From positions 1-49,167 of the forward strand of contig JAUVYF010000003.1 in NCBI GenBank assembly GCA_030603215.1: a stretch of DNA of 49,167 bases. Direction: 5' to 3'. Below, piece after piece: positions 17,906 through 27,116 of the stretch. Position 1 is the first letter of the stretch. Every line of letters begins with the position of its first letter. The DNA is from Candidatus Bipolaricaulota bacterium (GTDB lineage: Bacteria; Bipolaricaulota; Bipolaricaulia; UBA7950; UBA9294). The position numbers and the translations under genes were made by a program. The notes beneath the pieces were generated by a model. It saw nothing but the letters and a program-made list of their open reading frames with translations, was not told where the DNA came from and ran no database searches.

Positions 17906-19120
17906 ATGAAACGAATCTTTATTCTGTTATTAGCGGTTGGGTTGATTGTGACACTGACAGTAAGCGCGACGGGAGCAGAGACGATAAAAATCGGCGCCTT
18001 GATGTCTTTAACTGGAGGACTAGGACCCTACGGCCCGTCAATTCTGGACGGCGCTCAAATGGCTGTTGATATGATCAACGCCGCAGGAGGGGTATTGGGT
18101 AAGCAGTTGGAGCTGGTCGTGCGAGATACGGCGACATCGCCCGATGTTGGTCGTGATGCTGCCAGCAAGCTCGTGGAACTTGATAGGGTACCAGCAATTG
18201 TAGGAGCTCTTTCTAGCGGCGTTACCCTTGCAGCGTCGAGTGTAACCATTCCCGCTGAGGTGGTCCTGATTTCACCCGCCTCGACCGCGCCTTCCATACC
18301 AGCGTTGGATGACGACGACTACGTGTTCAGAACGGTTGTATCGGACGCGGTGCAAGGGGTAGTGCTCGGTCGACTGGCAGTAATCCTCAACTATAAGCGC
18401 GTCTCCGTAACATACGTCAATAACGACTACGGTAAGGGCTTGGCGGAGACTTTCAAGAGTACCTTTGAGAGCCTTGGTGGCCAGGTGCTAACGATGGTCG
18501 CCTATGAGGAAAACAAGCCGTCCTATCGTGGTGAAGTGGATAATCTCCTATCCAAGGATCCCCAGGCGATCGTCATGGTCAGCTATCCGGTGGATGGGAA
18601 CAAGCAGATCGTAGAAGCGGTTGAAGCTGGATACCAGGGCGATTTCTTGATGACAGACGGAATGAAAGGCGAGGGCGTGTCTCCCGGCCCGGCCTGTTTA
18701 TCCGCAGAAGAACCCGGGCCCCTGGAAGGATCATACGGCACGGTGGCATCCGGCGGTTTCAAAGCCGCTCAGTTCGAAGCCGCTTATGACGCAGGAGGGT
18801 ATGGCCCAAGTACGATTCCTTACTACGATAAGGCATACGATGCGGTGACGTTGATCGCGCTCGCTATGGTCAGAGCGGGAGAAGCAACAGGACCAGCGAT
18901 CCGCGACAACCTGCGGGCAGTTGCCGGCCCACCTGGAGAGGTGGTCTTCTTCGACGAATGGGAGAAGGCCGTTGCGCTCTTGCAACAAGGAAAGGAGATC
19001 AACTACGAAGGTGCTGCTGGATCGGTTGATTTTAAGGATACCGGAGATGTAGAAGGGAACATCGAGATCTGGAAGATCGAGGGATGCCAGGTTATCAAAG
19101 TCATGATCGTTCCCGGCTAA
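17906..19120 (+). CDS. livK: ABC transporter substrate-binding protein, LIV/HAAT (periplasmic-binding type I) family
   Basis: Signal peptide 'MKRIFILLLAVGLIVTLTVSATGAETIKIGALMSLTGGLGPYGPSILDGAQMAVDMINAAGGVLGKQLELVVRDTATSPDVG'; AAAGGAG SD. Confidence 0.9.
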   Translation: MKRIFILLLAVGLIVTLTVSATGAETIKIGALMSLTGGLGPYGPSILDGAQMAVDMINAAGGVLGKQLELVVRDTATSPDVGRDAASKLVELDRVPAIVGALSSGVTLAASSVTIPAEVVLISPASTAPSIPALDDDDYVFRTVVSDAVQGVVLGRLAVILNYKRVSVTYVNNDYGKGLAETFKSTFESLGGQVLTMVAYEENKPSYRGEVDNLLSKDPQAIVMVSYPVDGNKQIVEAVEAGYQGDFLMTDGMKGEGVSPGPACLSAEEPGPLEGSYGTVASGGFKAAQFEAAYDAGGYGPSTIPYYDKAYDAVTLIALAMVRAGEATGPAIRDNLRAVAGPPGEVVFFDEWEKAVALLQQGKEINYEGAAGSVDFKDTGDVEGNIEIWKIEGCQVIKVMIVPG

Positions 19121-19163
19121 TGTAAATAACAAGTGCAAGCATCTTTATAACCCTCCTTTTTTT

Positions 19164-19194
19164 GGGGCTGCCTTATCAGGCAGCCCCTTCTTTC
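19164..19194 (+). terminator. Intrinsic terminator after livK
   Basis: GGGGCTGCC-TTATCA-GGCAGCCCC followed by TTCTTTC. Confidence 0.8.
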
Positions 19195-19305
19195 TGGCTC
19201 TTTGTCGTTTCGAGTGGGTAACTGAAGAGAAAGGGTCAAGCGCCAAGACTTTCGCACAGGTACAGGATTCTTTTACCACAAAGGACACAAAGAGCCGATC
19301 CCTTT

Positions 19306-20325
19306 CTATGGCGTTTTTGAAGGTTTGCGTTCGCGTTGCAGCAGCCCCTGTGGTCGCCAGAGGAGGATCACTTCCAACAGTACTCCGATGATGATAATGC
19401 GGAGCGAGGCGGCCTGAGTGGCGGAGAAGGGAAAGTATTCTGTCAGAAAATCGGTCCCTGCCCAGATTCCCCATACGACAAAGCTCCCCAGAATAGCCCC
19501 CCTGTTGTTCCCGCTTCCTCCTAAGATCAACATCACCCATACGAGAAAGGTTCCGTAGAGAGGCTTGAACGAGGCGGGCGAGATGAAGCGAGCATAGTAC
19601 GCATATACGCCGCCACCGATCCCCATGATCATCGCCCCCAGCACGAGCGCCTGTAGCTTAAAGGAGAAGGTGTTCTTGCCGGACATCGCAACGGCATCCT
19701 CATCCTCGCGGATCGCCTTTAACACGCGTCCCCAAGGGGAGTGCACGAGTCGTTCTACAATGAGATAGAGGACAAAAAGAATGGCAAGAACCAAAAAGAG
19801 ATAAAACCAGTTATATGCTTTGGAAAACAGGCCATGTATCCATCCCTGTAAATCAGGGTGATTGCCCAAGAATGCCTTAACTCCTCCGTGGATCGGATCA
19901 TAGAACGGTGAAGGGATTTGCTGAAGCCCCCACACGCCGTTTGTAAGCCAGGACTCGTTCTTTAGCACTAATCTAATCGTCTCCGCGATCCCAATCGTGG
20001 CGATCGCGAGATAATCCGATCTGAGACGCAGAGTGGGAATGCCAATTAGGAAAGCGACAATTCCGCAAACAACGGCTGCAGCCAGCAATCCAGCGAGAAA
20101 AGGCAGCTCAAATCCCCCAAAAATCCGACCGTCCCATGCGCTTGGTGGTGGACCGGAGACCAGGGCTGCGGCATAAGCTCCTAATGCGTAGAAGCCGGCG
20201 ATTCCAATATTGAACAGGCCAGTATACCCCCACTGAATGTTAAGCCCAAGTGCAAGAATTCCATAAGTACCTGCGGTGATGGCAAAGAAGACAACGTAAT
20301 TGATGATTCCAATTAGTGTATCCAT
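19306..20325 (-). CDS. livM: Branched-chain/hydrophobic amino acid ABC transporter permease LivM
   Basis: 'GLNIQWGYTGLFNIGIAGFYALGAY', 'LRLRSDYLAIATIGIAETIRLVLKNE', 'PWGRVLKAIREDEDAVAMSGKN'. Confidence 0.93.
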   Translation of the reverse strand: MDTLIGIINYVVFFAITAGTYGILALGLNIQWGYTGLFNIGIAGFYALGAYAAALVSGPPPSAWDGRIFGGFELPFLAGLLAAAVVCGIVAFLIGIPTLRLRSDYLAIATIGIAETIRLVLKNESWLTNGVWGLQQIPSPFYDPIHGGVKAFLGNHPDLQGWIHGLFSKAYNWFYLFLVLAILFVLYLIVERLVHSPWGRVLKAIREDEDAVAMSGKNTFSFKLQALVLGAMIMGIGGGVYAYYARFISPASFKPLYGTFLVWVMLILGGSGNNRGAILGSFVVWGIWAGTDFLTEYFPFSATQAASLRIIIIGVLLEVILLWRPQGLLQRERKPSKTP

Positions 20326-21248
20326 TATCGCCTCTTCCCCAGCAATCCGGTTGGCTTCACTATCAGCATGAGAATCATGATGATGAAGGCCACCGCCGGT
20401 TTATAGCCCGTGGGGATGAACGCGGTCGAAACTTCTTCGGTGATCCCTATCACCATCCCTCCGACGATCGCCCCGTACGGGTTGCCGATTCCGCCCAGGA
20501 CTACCGCCGCGAAGATCGATAGGAGCATCTGCCACCCCAATTCCGGAGTGATGAACTTGTTCTCGATCCCCGCCAGAATGCCGGCGGTCGCTGCCAGCGC
20601 TCCCCCAATTACCCAGGTCCACACGATCACCCGGTTGGTATTGATCCCTGTAACGCGGGCAAGCGCGTTGTTATCCGCTGTCGCCCGCATCGCCTTCCCC
20701 ATCTTGGTGTATTTGAGAAATGCATGTACTAACACGACGAGCACGATGGTTACGAGAATGATAAATACCTGATCGGGCTTGATCCTTATTCCCAGCCCTG
20801 GAATTACGCTCGCTATTTGGATCCTTTCTATGTAGTAGTGTGGCTGGGGGCCCCAGAAAAACTGGAGGATGTTCCTCAATGCCAGCGCGACCCCAATCGA
20901 AGACATCATCAGGATGACCGACGAATGGTTACGCAACCGGTTGAAGAGTATGCGGTCGATCAAGACTACCGCCACGGCTGTCAGCCCTATTGCAAAGATA
21001 GCGGCTAGGATGAACCCAAAGCCGAACGAGAGAGGTCCTAAGGGTGTGTTGGGAATACTCCAGGAGACGAATAGGCTGAATAGCCCGAGAGCGATGTAGG
21101 CTCCGAGTGCCATCATGTCTCCGTAGGCAAAGTTGGAGAAGCCAATAATGCTGTAGATGAGAGAGACACCGATCCCTCCCAGGGAAAGGATGCTCCCCGA
21201 GATGACGCCGTATACGAGCAACTGTGGAATTCTTGATAGTATGTCCAT
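20325..21248 (-). CDS. livH: Branched-chain/hydrophobic amino acid ABC transporter permease LivH
   Basis: 'GISGSILSLGGIGVSLIYSIIGFSNFAYGDMMALGAY'-like N-terminus, 'MGKAMRATADNNALARVTGINTNRVI', 'AAVVLGGIGNPYGAIVGGMVIG'. Confidence 0.93.
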   Translation of the reverse strand: MDILSRIPQLLVYGVISGSILSLGGIGVSLIYSIIGFSNFAYGDMMALGAYIALGLFSLFVSWSIPNTPLGPLSFGFGFILAAIFAIGLTAVAVVLIDRILFNRLRNHSSVILMMSSIGVALALRNILQFFWGPQPHYYIERIQIASVIPGLGIRIKPDQVFIILVTIVLVVLVHAFLKYTKMGKAMRATADNNALARVTGINTNRVIVWTWVIGGALAATAGILAGIENKFITPELGWQMLLSIFAAVVLGGIGNPYGAIVGGMVIGITEEVSTAFIPTGYKPAVAFIIMILMLIVKPTGLLGKRR

Positions 21249-21257
21249 TTATTCTCC

Positions 21258-21962
21258 CTACCCACCGAGGTAGAGCTGTCCCACATCCTGGTTGGCTAAT
21301 AGGTCTTCACCTGTATCTTCGAAGCGGTTTCGACCACTGGCTAAGACGTAGCCGCGGTCGGATACCTTCAAGGACTCCTTGGCGTTCTGCTCCACTATGA
21401 GGATCGCTACACCACTCGCGTTGATGGCGACAATCCGCTCGAAGATCGTCGCTGCCAGATTCGGAGCCAGGGCAGCGGAGGGCTCGTCCAACATCAGTAG
21501 CTTCGGATCGAGCATCAACGCCCGTCCCATCGCCACCATCTGTCGTTCACCTCCGCTCATCTTCCCCACGCGCTGCTTTCGACGGTCGTTTAAAATTGGA
21601 AAGAGCTCATAGATCTCCTCTAGCTGTCCACTGAAGTCATCGGTGAGGATGAACGCCCCCATCTCCAGGTTCTCATTCACGGTGAGCGAGGGGAAGATAT
21701 TCTCCACTTGGGGCACGTATGCCATGCCCCGCCGCACGACCAGGTCAGGGGAAAGCCCTGTAATCTCCTCTTCCGCGAAGATGATCTGTCCCGCGGTCGG
21801 TGTGAGCAGGCCGAAGATCGTCTTCATCAGGGTCGATTTGCCGGCTCCATTAGGGCCGATCACCGTGACAATCTTGGCAGCCCCCACTTCGATGGAGACC
21901 CCATGAAGAATCTCCATGTCTCCATACCCGCTTGTGACCGCGTTAACTGTCAACAGCGACAT
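21258..21962 (-). CDS. livF: ABC transporter ATP-binding protein LivF
   Basis: 'VIGPNGAGKSTLMKTIFGLLTPTAGQI', 'MSGGERQMVAMGRALMLDPKLLMLDEPSAALAPNLA'. Confidence 0.93.
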   Translation of the reverse strand: MSLLTVNAVTSGYGDMEILHGVSIEVGAAKIVTVIGPNGAGKSTLMKTIFGLLTPTAGQIIFAEEEITGLSPDLVVRRGMAYVPQVENIFPSLTVNENLEMGAFILTDDFSGQLEEIYELFPILNDRRKQRVGKMSGGERQMVAMGRALMLDPKLLMLDEPSAALAPNLAATIFERIVAINASGVAILIVEQNAKESLKVSDRGYVLASGRNRFEDTGEDLLANQDVGQLYLGG

Positions 21963-22716
21963 ATTGACCCCCAAGGTAGGCGTCGAGCACCTCTTGTTTC
22001 TTCTGCACCTCCGTTGGTGTCCCCTCAGCAAGTTTCTGCCCTTCGCTCATCACGATCACTGGGTTGCACAGCTTCATCACGAAATCCATGTCGTGTTCGA
22101 TCAACAGGAAGGTCGTGTTCTTCTCCGTGCACAGGCGATAGATCGAATCGGCCAGACGTTTTAGGAGAGTGCGGTTCACTCCGGCACCAGGTTCATCGAG
22201 CAAGACTAGTTTGGGTTTGCCCATCATCGTTTTGGCCAATTCGAGTAGCTTCTTCTGCCCACCGGAGAGCCTTCCCGCGTACTCATCTTTAAGCTCCGTC
22301 AGTTCTAGAAATGCCAGGACCTCGTGTGCTCTCTCCCGGATCGCGTGCTCTTGCTTGCTCACCAGTCGACCGCGTAGGAAGGGATTCCAAATCCGTTCAC
22401 CAAGTTGTTCGGTCGGTACGAGCATCAGGTTCTCTACTACCGTCATCGCTTTCCACTCGCGCGGAATCTGGAAAGTCCTTGCGATCCCCTTTTGGAAGAC
22501 GCGATGTGGGGAGAGGCCGGTGATCTCCTCATCACAGAGGTAGACCGTCCCCTTGTCGGGACTGGAGAACCCAGTGAGAAGATTGAATACCGTCGTCTTT
22601 CCTGCCCCGTTCGGTCCGATCAACCCGGTAATCGTCCCCGGATTAACATTAAACGAACAACAATCCACCGCGCGCAGTCCTCCAAACCATTTTGAAAGAT
22701 TGTCAACCACAAGCAC
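21943..22716 (-). CDS. livG: ABC transporter ATP-binding protein LivG
   Basis: GTG start after AAGGAGG; 'LIGPNGAGKTTVFNLLTGFSSPDKGTV', 'LSGGQKKLLELAKTMMGKPKLVLLDEPGAGVNRTL'; overlaps livF by 20 nt. Confidence 0.92.
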   Translation of the reverse strand: MLVVDNLSKWFGGLRAVDCCSFNVNPGTITGLIGPNGAGKTTVFNLLTGFSSPDKGTVYLCDEEITGLSPHRVFQKGIARTFQIPREWKAMTVVENLMLVPTEQLGERIWNPFLRGRLVSKQEHAIRERAHEVLAFLELTELKDEYAGRLSGGQKKLLELAKTMMGKPKLVLLDEPGAGVNRTLLKRLADSIYRLCTEKNTTFLLIEHDMDFVMKLCNPVIVMSEGQKLAEGTPTEVQKKQEVLDAYLGGQYVAVDS

Positions 22717-22735
22717 ACTTTCCTCCTTACAGACA

Positions 22736-22769
22736 AACAAAAAACCGCAAGTCCTTAGACTTCCGGTTT
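22736..22769 (-). terminator. Intrinsic terminator/attenuator upstream of livG
   Basis: Minus strand AAACCG-G-AAGTC-TAAG-GACTT-G-CGGTTTTTTG: 6+5 bp stem with one G.G mismatch, 4-nt loop, U tract. Confidence 0.75.
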
Positions 22770-22808
22770 CCAGGCCCACTAGCAGTATGCAAGACACTGC
22801 CAGGCGAC

Positions 22809-22889
22809 CTACAACATCCAAATAAAGTAGTAATAAAGGGCGTTCTTAGCTGCTGTCACCTCCAATGTAGTAGCCTGAACTTGTATCAC
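22809..22889 (-). CDS. Candidate attenuation leader peptide for livGFHM (26 aa)
   Basis: GTG start, AGGAGG SD 5 nt upstream: (M)IQVQATTLEVTAAKNALYYYFIWML*; lies between a sigma70-like promoter and an intrinsic terminator. Confidence 0.72.
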   Translation of the reverse strand: MIQVQATTLEVTAAKNALYYYFIWML

Positions 22890-22912
22890 ATCTTCCTCCT
22901 GCTGTGACACGA

Positions 22913-22941
22913 ATCCTAACAGGCCGACACAGTCTTGTCAA
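22913..22941 (-). promoter_or_regulatory. Sigma70-like promoter for the livGFHM leader
   Basis: Minus strand TTGACA-N17-TAGGAT. Confidence 0.6.
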
Positions 22942-23263
22942 GCTCTGGATTTGGCAATTAACGAGTGGCGGTTTGCCTGCTTTGATACACTTGCCAGAAA
23001 AGTCGCCCAATTCCAAGGTGAGAGACAGCTCCAATCGCCAACAGAAAAAAGTACGGGTAAGCAAGAATAGCTCCAAGTAAGACCACAAATATCCGCAAGT
23101 CCCGCTTGATCAATCTTGCCTACACACCCTTACTAGGAAACCCTCGCCCGTAGCGAATAGCATACTCCTTGTTGGTGTAGCTGGCCAAGAGAAAGTCAGT
23201 CAAGGCAAGGCGCGCGCATAAGAGTAGACGAAAGACAAAGGCCAACCTCGCAAGATGCGGTGA

Positions 23264-25378
23264 TCAGGGATTTGCGCCGTAGGCCGGAACGTTTTCACCG
23301 CCTTCGGCAAACTGAAGGTTGTGGAGTGTGGCATACAGACAATCTTGGGCAAGCAGCTCGCGATGACTGCCTTGTTCAACAATCCGTCCTTCATGTAAAA
23401 CGACGATTTTGTTCGATTCACGGATGGTAGACAGCCGGTGGGCAACAACGATAGACGTGCGCCCACTCATGATCTTCCCAAGCGACTTCTGGATGAGGCT
23501 CTCGGTGTGCGAATCAATACTCGCCGTCGCCTCATCCAACACCAAAACGCGTGGATTGAACACCACAGCACGGGCAAACGAAAGCAATTGACGTTGCCCA
23601 ATCGACAAGGTAACCCCACGCTCCTTAACCTCGGTGTGGTATTTGTCAGGCAGATTCTCCACAAAGTGCGCGCTGACGAAGCGCGCTGCACTTACCACTT
23701 CTTCTTCCGGGATGTCTGTTCTCAGTCGGATATTGTCCATAATATCCCCCGAGAAAAGGAAAACATCTTGCAATACAACAGCCATTTGAGAGCGGAGAAA
23801 GGATAGCTCAATCTCTTCAATCGGAACACCATCAAGAAGGATCTCCCCTTTTTGGATTGGGTACATACGAAGGAGAATGCGAATGATCGTTGTTTTCCCT
23901 GACCCAGTAAACCCAACAATCGCGACCCGCTCACCTGGAGCTGCGCTAAACGACACTCCCCTTAGAACCCACTCTCCCTCATTGTAGGCAAACCAGACGT
24001 CGCGGAACTCAATCTTACCGCGACAGCGAGCCAAGGTTTTCCCTGTGCCGTGCTTCTCTTCGGGCTCTTCAAGCAGAAGAAAGATCCGCTCAGCAGCAGC
24101 CATCGCTCCCTGAAGAATGTTATACCCTTGGGAGAGTTCAAGAATCGGATTGAAGAGCATCCGCACATACTGGATGAACGCAGTCAATGCGCCTAAGGAA
24201 AGCCCTCCGCCCAGGACATTCCGCCCTCCATACCAGATAACAAGAGCTACGGCAAACGAGCTCAGAAAGCTCATCAATGGGCGGAAAACCGCAAAGATAA
24301 CCATCTGTTTCATGCTTGCAAGATACTTGTCGCGGTTGATCGCTGCGAAACGTTTATTTGCCTTACGTTCTTGCACAAAAACTTGTATGATGCGCATCCC
24401 AGAAATTGACTCTTGGAGATAGGCGTTCAACTTTGCGATCTGCTGGCGAACCTCGCGATAGGCACTGCGTACACGGTTTCGAAACCGGAATGCGGCAAAC
24501 ACGATAATTGGAAAGAGGGCAAGGATAACAAATGCAAGCCGCCATTCGAGACCAAACATAATCGACAGAACACCAATAACCAAAAAGACATCGCGGAACA
24601 GGTTGACAAGCATTGACGTAAACATCTCGTTAATCGCCGCGACATCGTTTGTTACACGCGTAACAAGCCTTCCCACCGGCGTGCGATCGAAGTACGACAC
24701 CGGCAAGCGAAGGACATGGGCAAAAATCTGCTGGCGCATGTCGTACATCACCTTCTGTCCAACAAGTTGGAGAAGATACACCTGAAAAGCGCCAAATAGG
24801 AATCGGGCCAGAAGCGCGAAGGCAAAAAGGCTAGCAATCCGTACCACACCAGCAATTGCTGAGTCTCGAAGCACAATCAGGTCACGAGAAGGAACCTTGC
24901 GCAGCGATTCCTGATCAGCAAGATACCCCCCACCTACCTGAGTAAACGCCTGTTGGTTGCGTATCGCTATCGAAGCATGCGAACTATCCTCAGCAACAAA
25001 CAGATAGCGCTCGCGAGAGAGCACGCCCATGGCTTCCCAAGCTTCTCGTGCCTCTCTATCGATCAGACGAAGATCAATCAGGTAGCGCTTATCTCCAAGC
25101 GAGATGAAATCGGCAGACGACGGAGGCTCTGAAAGGGAAACGATCCCAAGCGGAGGGATCATGTAATTGTCGATGGCCAGCTTGGAAAGGTATGGAATTC
25201 CGATCTGTATTCCCGTCAGAACAAGAATCAGAACAACACACACCAGCAGCAAACCCTTGTACGGAACAAGAAACCGCAGGAGCTGTCGCATCAAACGAAG
25301 GTCAAACGCTTTTCCTAAGATCTCGTCACTATCGTGAGTCAGGAAGACACCTCCTTTTCTGCCTGCTGCAAACGCCAA
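23264..25378 (-). CDS. ABC exporter half-transporter (TMD-NBD), subunit with canonical Walker B and degenerate signature
   Basis: 'IVGFTGSGKTTIIRILLRMYPIQKGEILLDG', 'LSIGQRQLLSFARAVVFNPRVLVLDEATASID'; extra segment between TM1 and TM2. Confidence 0.93.
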   Translation of the reverse strand: MAFAAGRKGGVFLTHDSDEILGKAFDLRLMRQLLRFLVPYKGLLLVCVVLILVLTGIQIGIPYLSKLAIDNYMIPPLGIVSLSEPPSSADFISLGDKRYLIDLRLIDREAREAWEAMGVLSRERYLFVAEDSSHASIAIRNQQAFTQVGGGYLADQESLRKVPSRDLIVLRDSAIAGVVRIASLFAFALLARFLFGAFQVYLLQLVGQKVMYDMRQQIFAHVLRLPVSYFDRTPVGRLVTRVTNDVAAINEMFTSMLVNLFRDVFLVIGVLSIMFGLEWRLAFVILALFPIIVFAAFRFRNRVRSAYREVRQQIAKLNAYLQESISGMRIIQVFVQERKANKRFAAINRDKYLASMKQMVIFAVFRPLMSFLSSFAVALVIWYGGRNVLGGGLSLGALTAFIQYVRMLFNPILELSQGYNILQGAMAAAERIFLLLEEPEEKHGTGKTLARCRGKIEFRDVWFAYNEGEWVLRGVSFSAAPGERVAIVGFTGSGKTTIIRILLRMYPIQKGEILLDGVPIEEIELSFLRSQMAVVLQDVFLFSGDIMDNIRLRTDIPEEEVVSAARFVSAHFVENLPDKYHTEVKERGVTLSIGQRQLLSFARAVVFNPRVLVLDEATASIDSHTESLIQKSLGKIMSGRTSIVVAHRLSTIRESNKIVVLHEGRIVEQGSHRELLAQDCLYATLHNLQFAEGGENVPAYGANP

Positions 25379-27069
25379 ATATGGTGATAAGTCCCGCGTA
25401 GCCCAATCAACTCATCATGCGCGCCCGATTCTATGATCCTCCCGTGATCAAGAACGATGATCCGATCCGCGCGCATCACGGCAGAGATGCGATGCGCGAT
25501 TAAAAGGACTGTTCTTTGGCTGAAGAACTTACGCAGATTCGCAAGGACAAGTTCTTCCTTCTCTGCGTCAACTGCGGAGAGAGGGTCATCAAGAATGAGG
25601 ATCTTTGGGTCAAGGAGAAGGGCACGGGCAATTGCCACACGCTGTTGCTGCCCTCCAGAGAGAGAGATGCCGCGCTCCCCAACAATCGTCTGATACTTCT
25701 TGGGAAACTCACAGATCTCATCGTGTACTCCAGCAAGCCGAGCCACTCGCTCAACTTCACTCACAGATGCCTCTGGATTCCCAAAGGCAATGTTCTCATG
25801 AATTGTATAGGAAAAGAGAAAAGGGTCTTGTGGGACAAATCCAATCGCCCGCCGCAGTCCACTAAGTGAGAGTTCATGTACATCGGTCCCCCCAATTCGT
25901 ATGCTTCCCGTTGGCGGGTCAAACACGCGCAGCATCAAATGAGCAAGGGTGCTTTTCCCAGCTCCGGTCAGTCCAACAACCCCAAGGGTTGTCCCCGATT
26001 CAATTGTTAGATCGATGTTTCTAAGGCTAGGCTCGACCCTGTTGTGGTTTTGTCCGGGATAGGTGAAGGTAAGATTATGGATTTCGATCCGCGTATCACT
26101 GAGTTGTTGCGGCGCCTGGGGCTCAGTAATTGCTGGAGGCACAGCAAGGAGACGATTGATTCGCCGCAGCGAGGCGCGCCCCCGCTGTACGACATTTACC
26201 GCTATCCCCAGCGAGATCATCGGCCAGACGAGCATGACAACGTACTGGGTTAATGCAACGAAATCTCCAAGGGAGATCGTTCCCATAATGACGCTGCGCC
26301 CTCCAAGCCAGAGAACAATTCCTAAAGAGGCCCCGCCCAAAAGCTCAATTAGTGGATGGAAGATTCCCCACACACGGACGAGGGACATGTTCTTGTCGAC
26401 CAGCAACTGACTCGTCTGGTTGAACCCCAAATTTGTTCCTTTCTCCTGAACAAAAGATTTCAACACACGAATACCCGCAACATCCTCCCGCACCTTTTCC
26501 ATCACCTTAGAGAAGGCTACCTGTACTGCTTCGAATCGTCGGTGGATTAGCTTCCCAAATCCAAGCATGAACAAAGTCAGAATCGGTAACGGGATCAGTA
26601 CATACAGGGTAAGGCGCGGTTCAATCGAGAGCATAATCCCAACTGAGACTGGGATCATAAGGAGAGGATCCGCGATTGTAAGCACTCCAAACCCGCACGC
26701 TCGGCTGACTGCGTCAATATCATTAGTGGCATGGGCCATCAGCTCGCCAGTCTTATGCTCATTGTAGAATGAGGGAGAAAGGATCAGAAGGTGTTCGTAG
26801 AGGCGCTCTCGCAAGTCTCGTTCAATCCTTCGCGCAGTCCCAATAAGAAAGTAACGCCACAGAAAGCGAAAGCTCATTGCTACAATTGCGATCAAAACAA
26901 TGTAAATACCGCCGCGAAGGAATCCCGTCTCTCCGCGAGAGAGTCGATCGATCACGTCTCGGATCACCAAAGGAATCAGAAGTCCGGCTCCATCTACCAC
27001 CAATAGCGCAATGAATCCGGCAAACACTCTCCCTCGATATCGCCATAACCACTTCGTTAACTGATCCAT
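25339..27069 (-). CDS. ABC exporter half-transporter (TMD-NBD), partner subunit with Glu-to-Asp Walker B
   Basis: 'VVGLTGAGKSTLAHLMLRVFDPPTGSIRIGG', 'LSGGQQQRVAIARALLLDPKILILDDPLSAVDAEKE'; 40-nt overlap with partner. Confidence 0.93.
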   Translation of the reverse strand: MDQLTKWLWRYRGRVFAGFIALLVVDGAGLLIPLVIRDVIDRLSRGETGFLRGGIYIVLIAIVAMSFRFLWRYFLIGTARRIERDLRERLYEHLLILSPSFYNEHKTGELMAHATNDIDAVSRACGFGVLTIADPLLMIPVSVGIMLSIEPRLTLYVLIPLPILTLFMLGFGKLIHRRFEAVQVAFSKVMEKVREDVAGIRVLKSFVQEKGTNLGFNQTSQLLVDKNMSLVRVWGIFHPLIELLGGASLGIVLWLGGRSVIMGTISLGDFVALTQYVVMLVWPMISLGIAVNVVQRGRASLRRINRLLAVPPAITEPQAPQQLSDTRIEIHNLTFTYPGQNHNRVEPSLRNIDLTIESGTTLGVVGLTGAGKSTLAHLMLRVFDPPTGSIRIGGTDVHELSLSGLRRAIGFVPQDPFLFSYTIHENIAFGNPEASVSEVERVARLAGVHDEICEFPKKYQTIVGERGISLSGGQQQRVAIARALLLDPKILILDDPLSAVDAEKEELVLANLRKFFSQRTVLLIAHRISAVMRADRIIVLDHGRIIESGAHDELIGLRGTYHHIWRLQQAEKEVSS

Positions 27070-27116
27070 ATAGAATAGATCCTACTCGAAATGGTCAGTG
27101 CTGCAAGCTAATAAGC

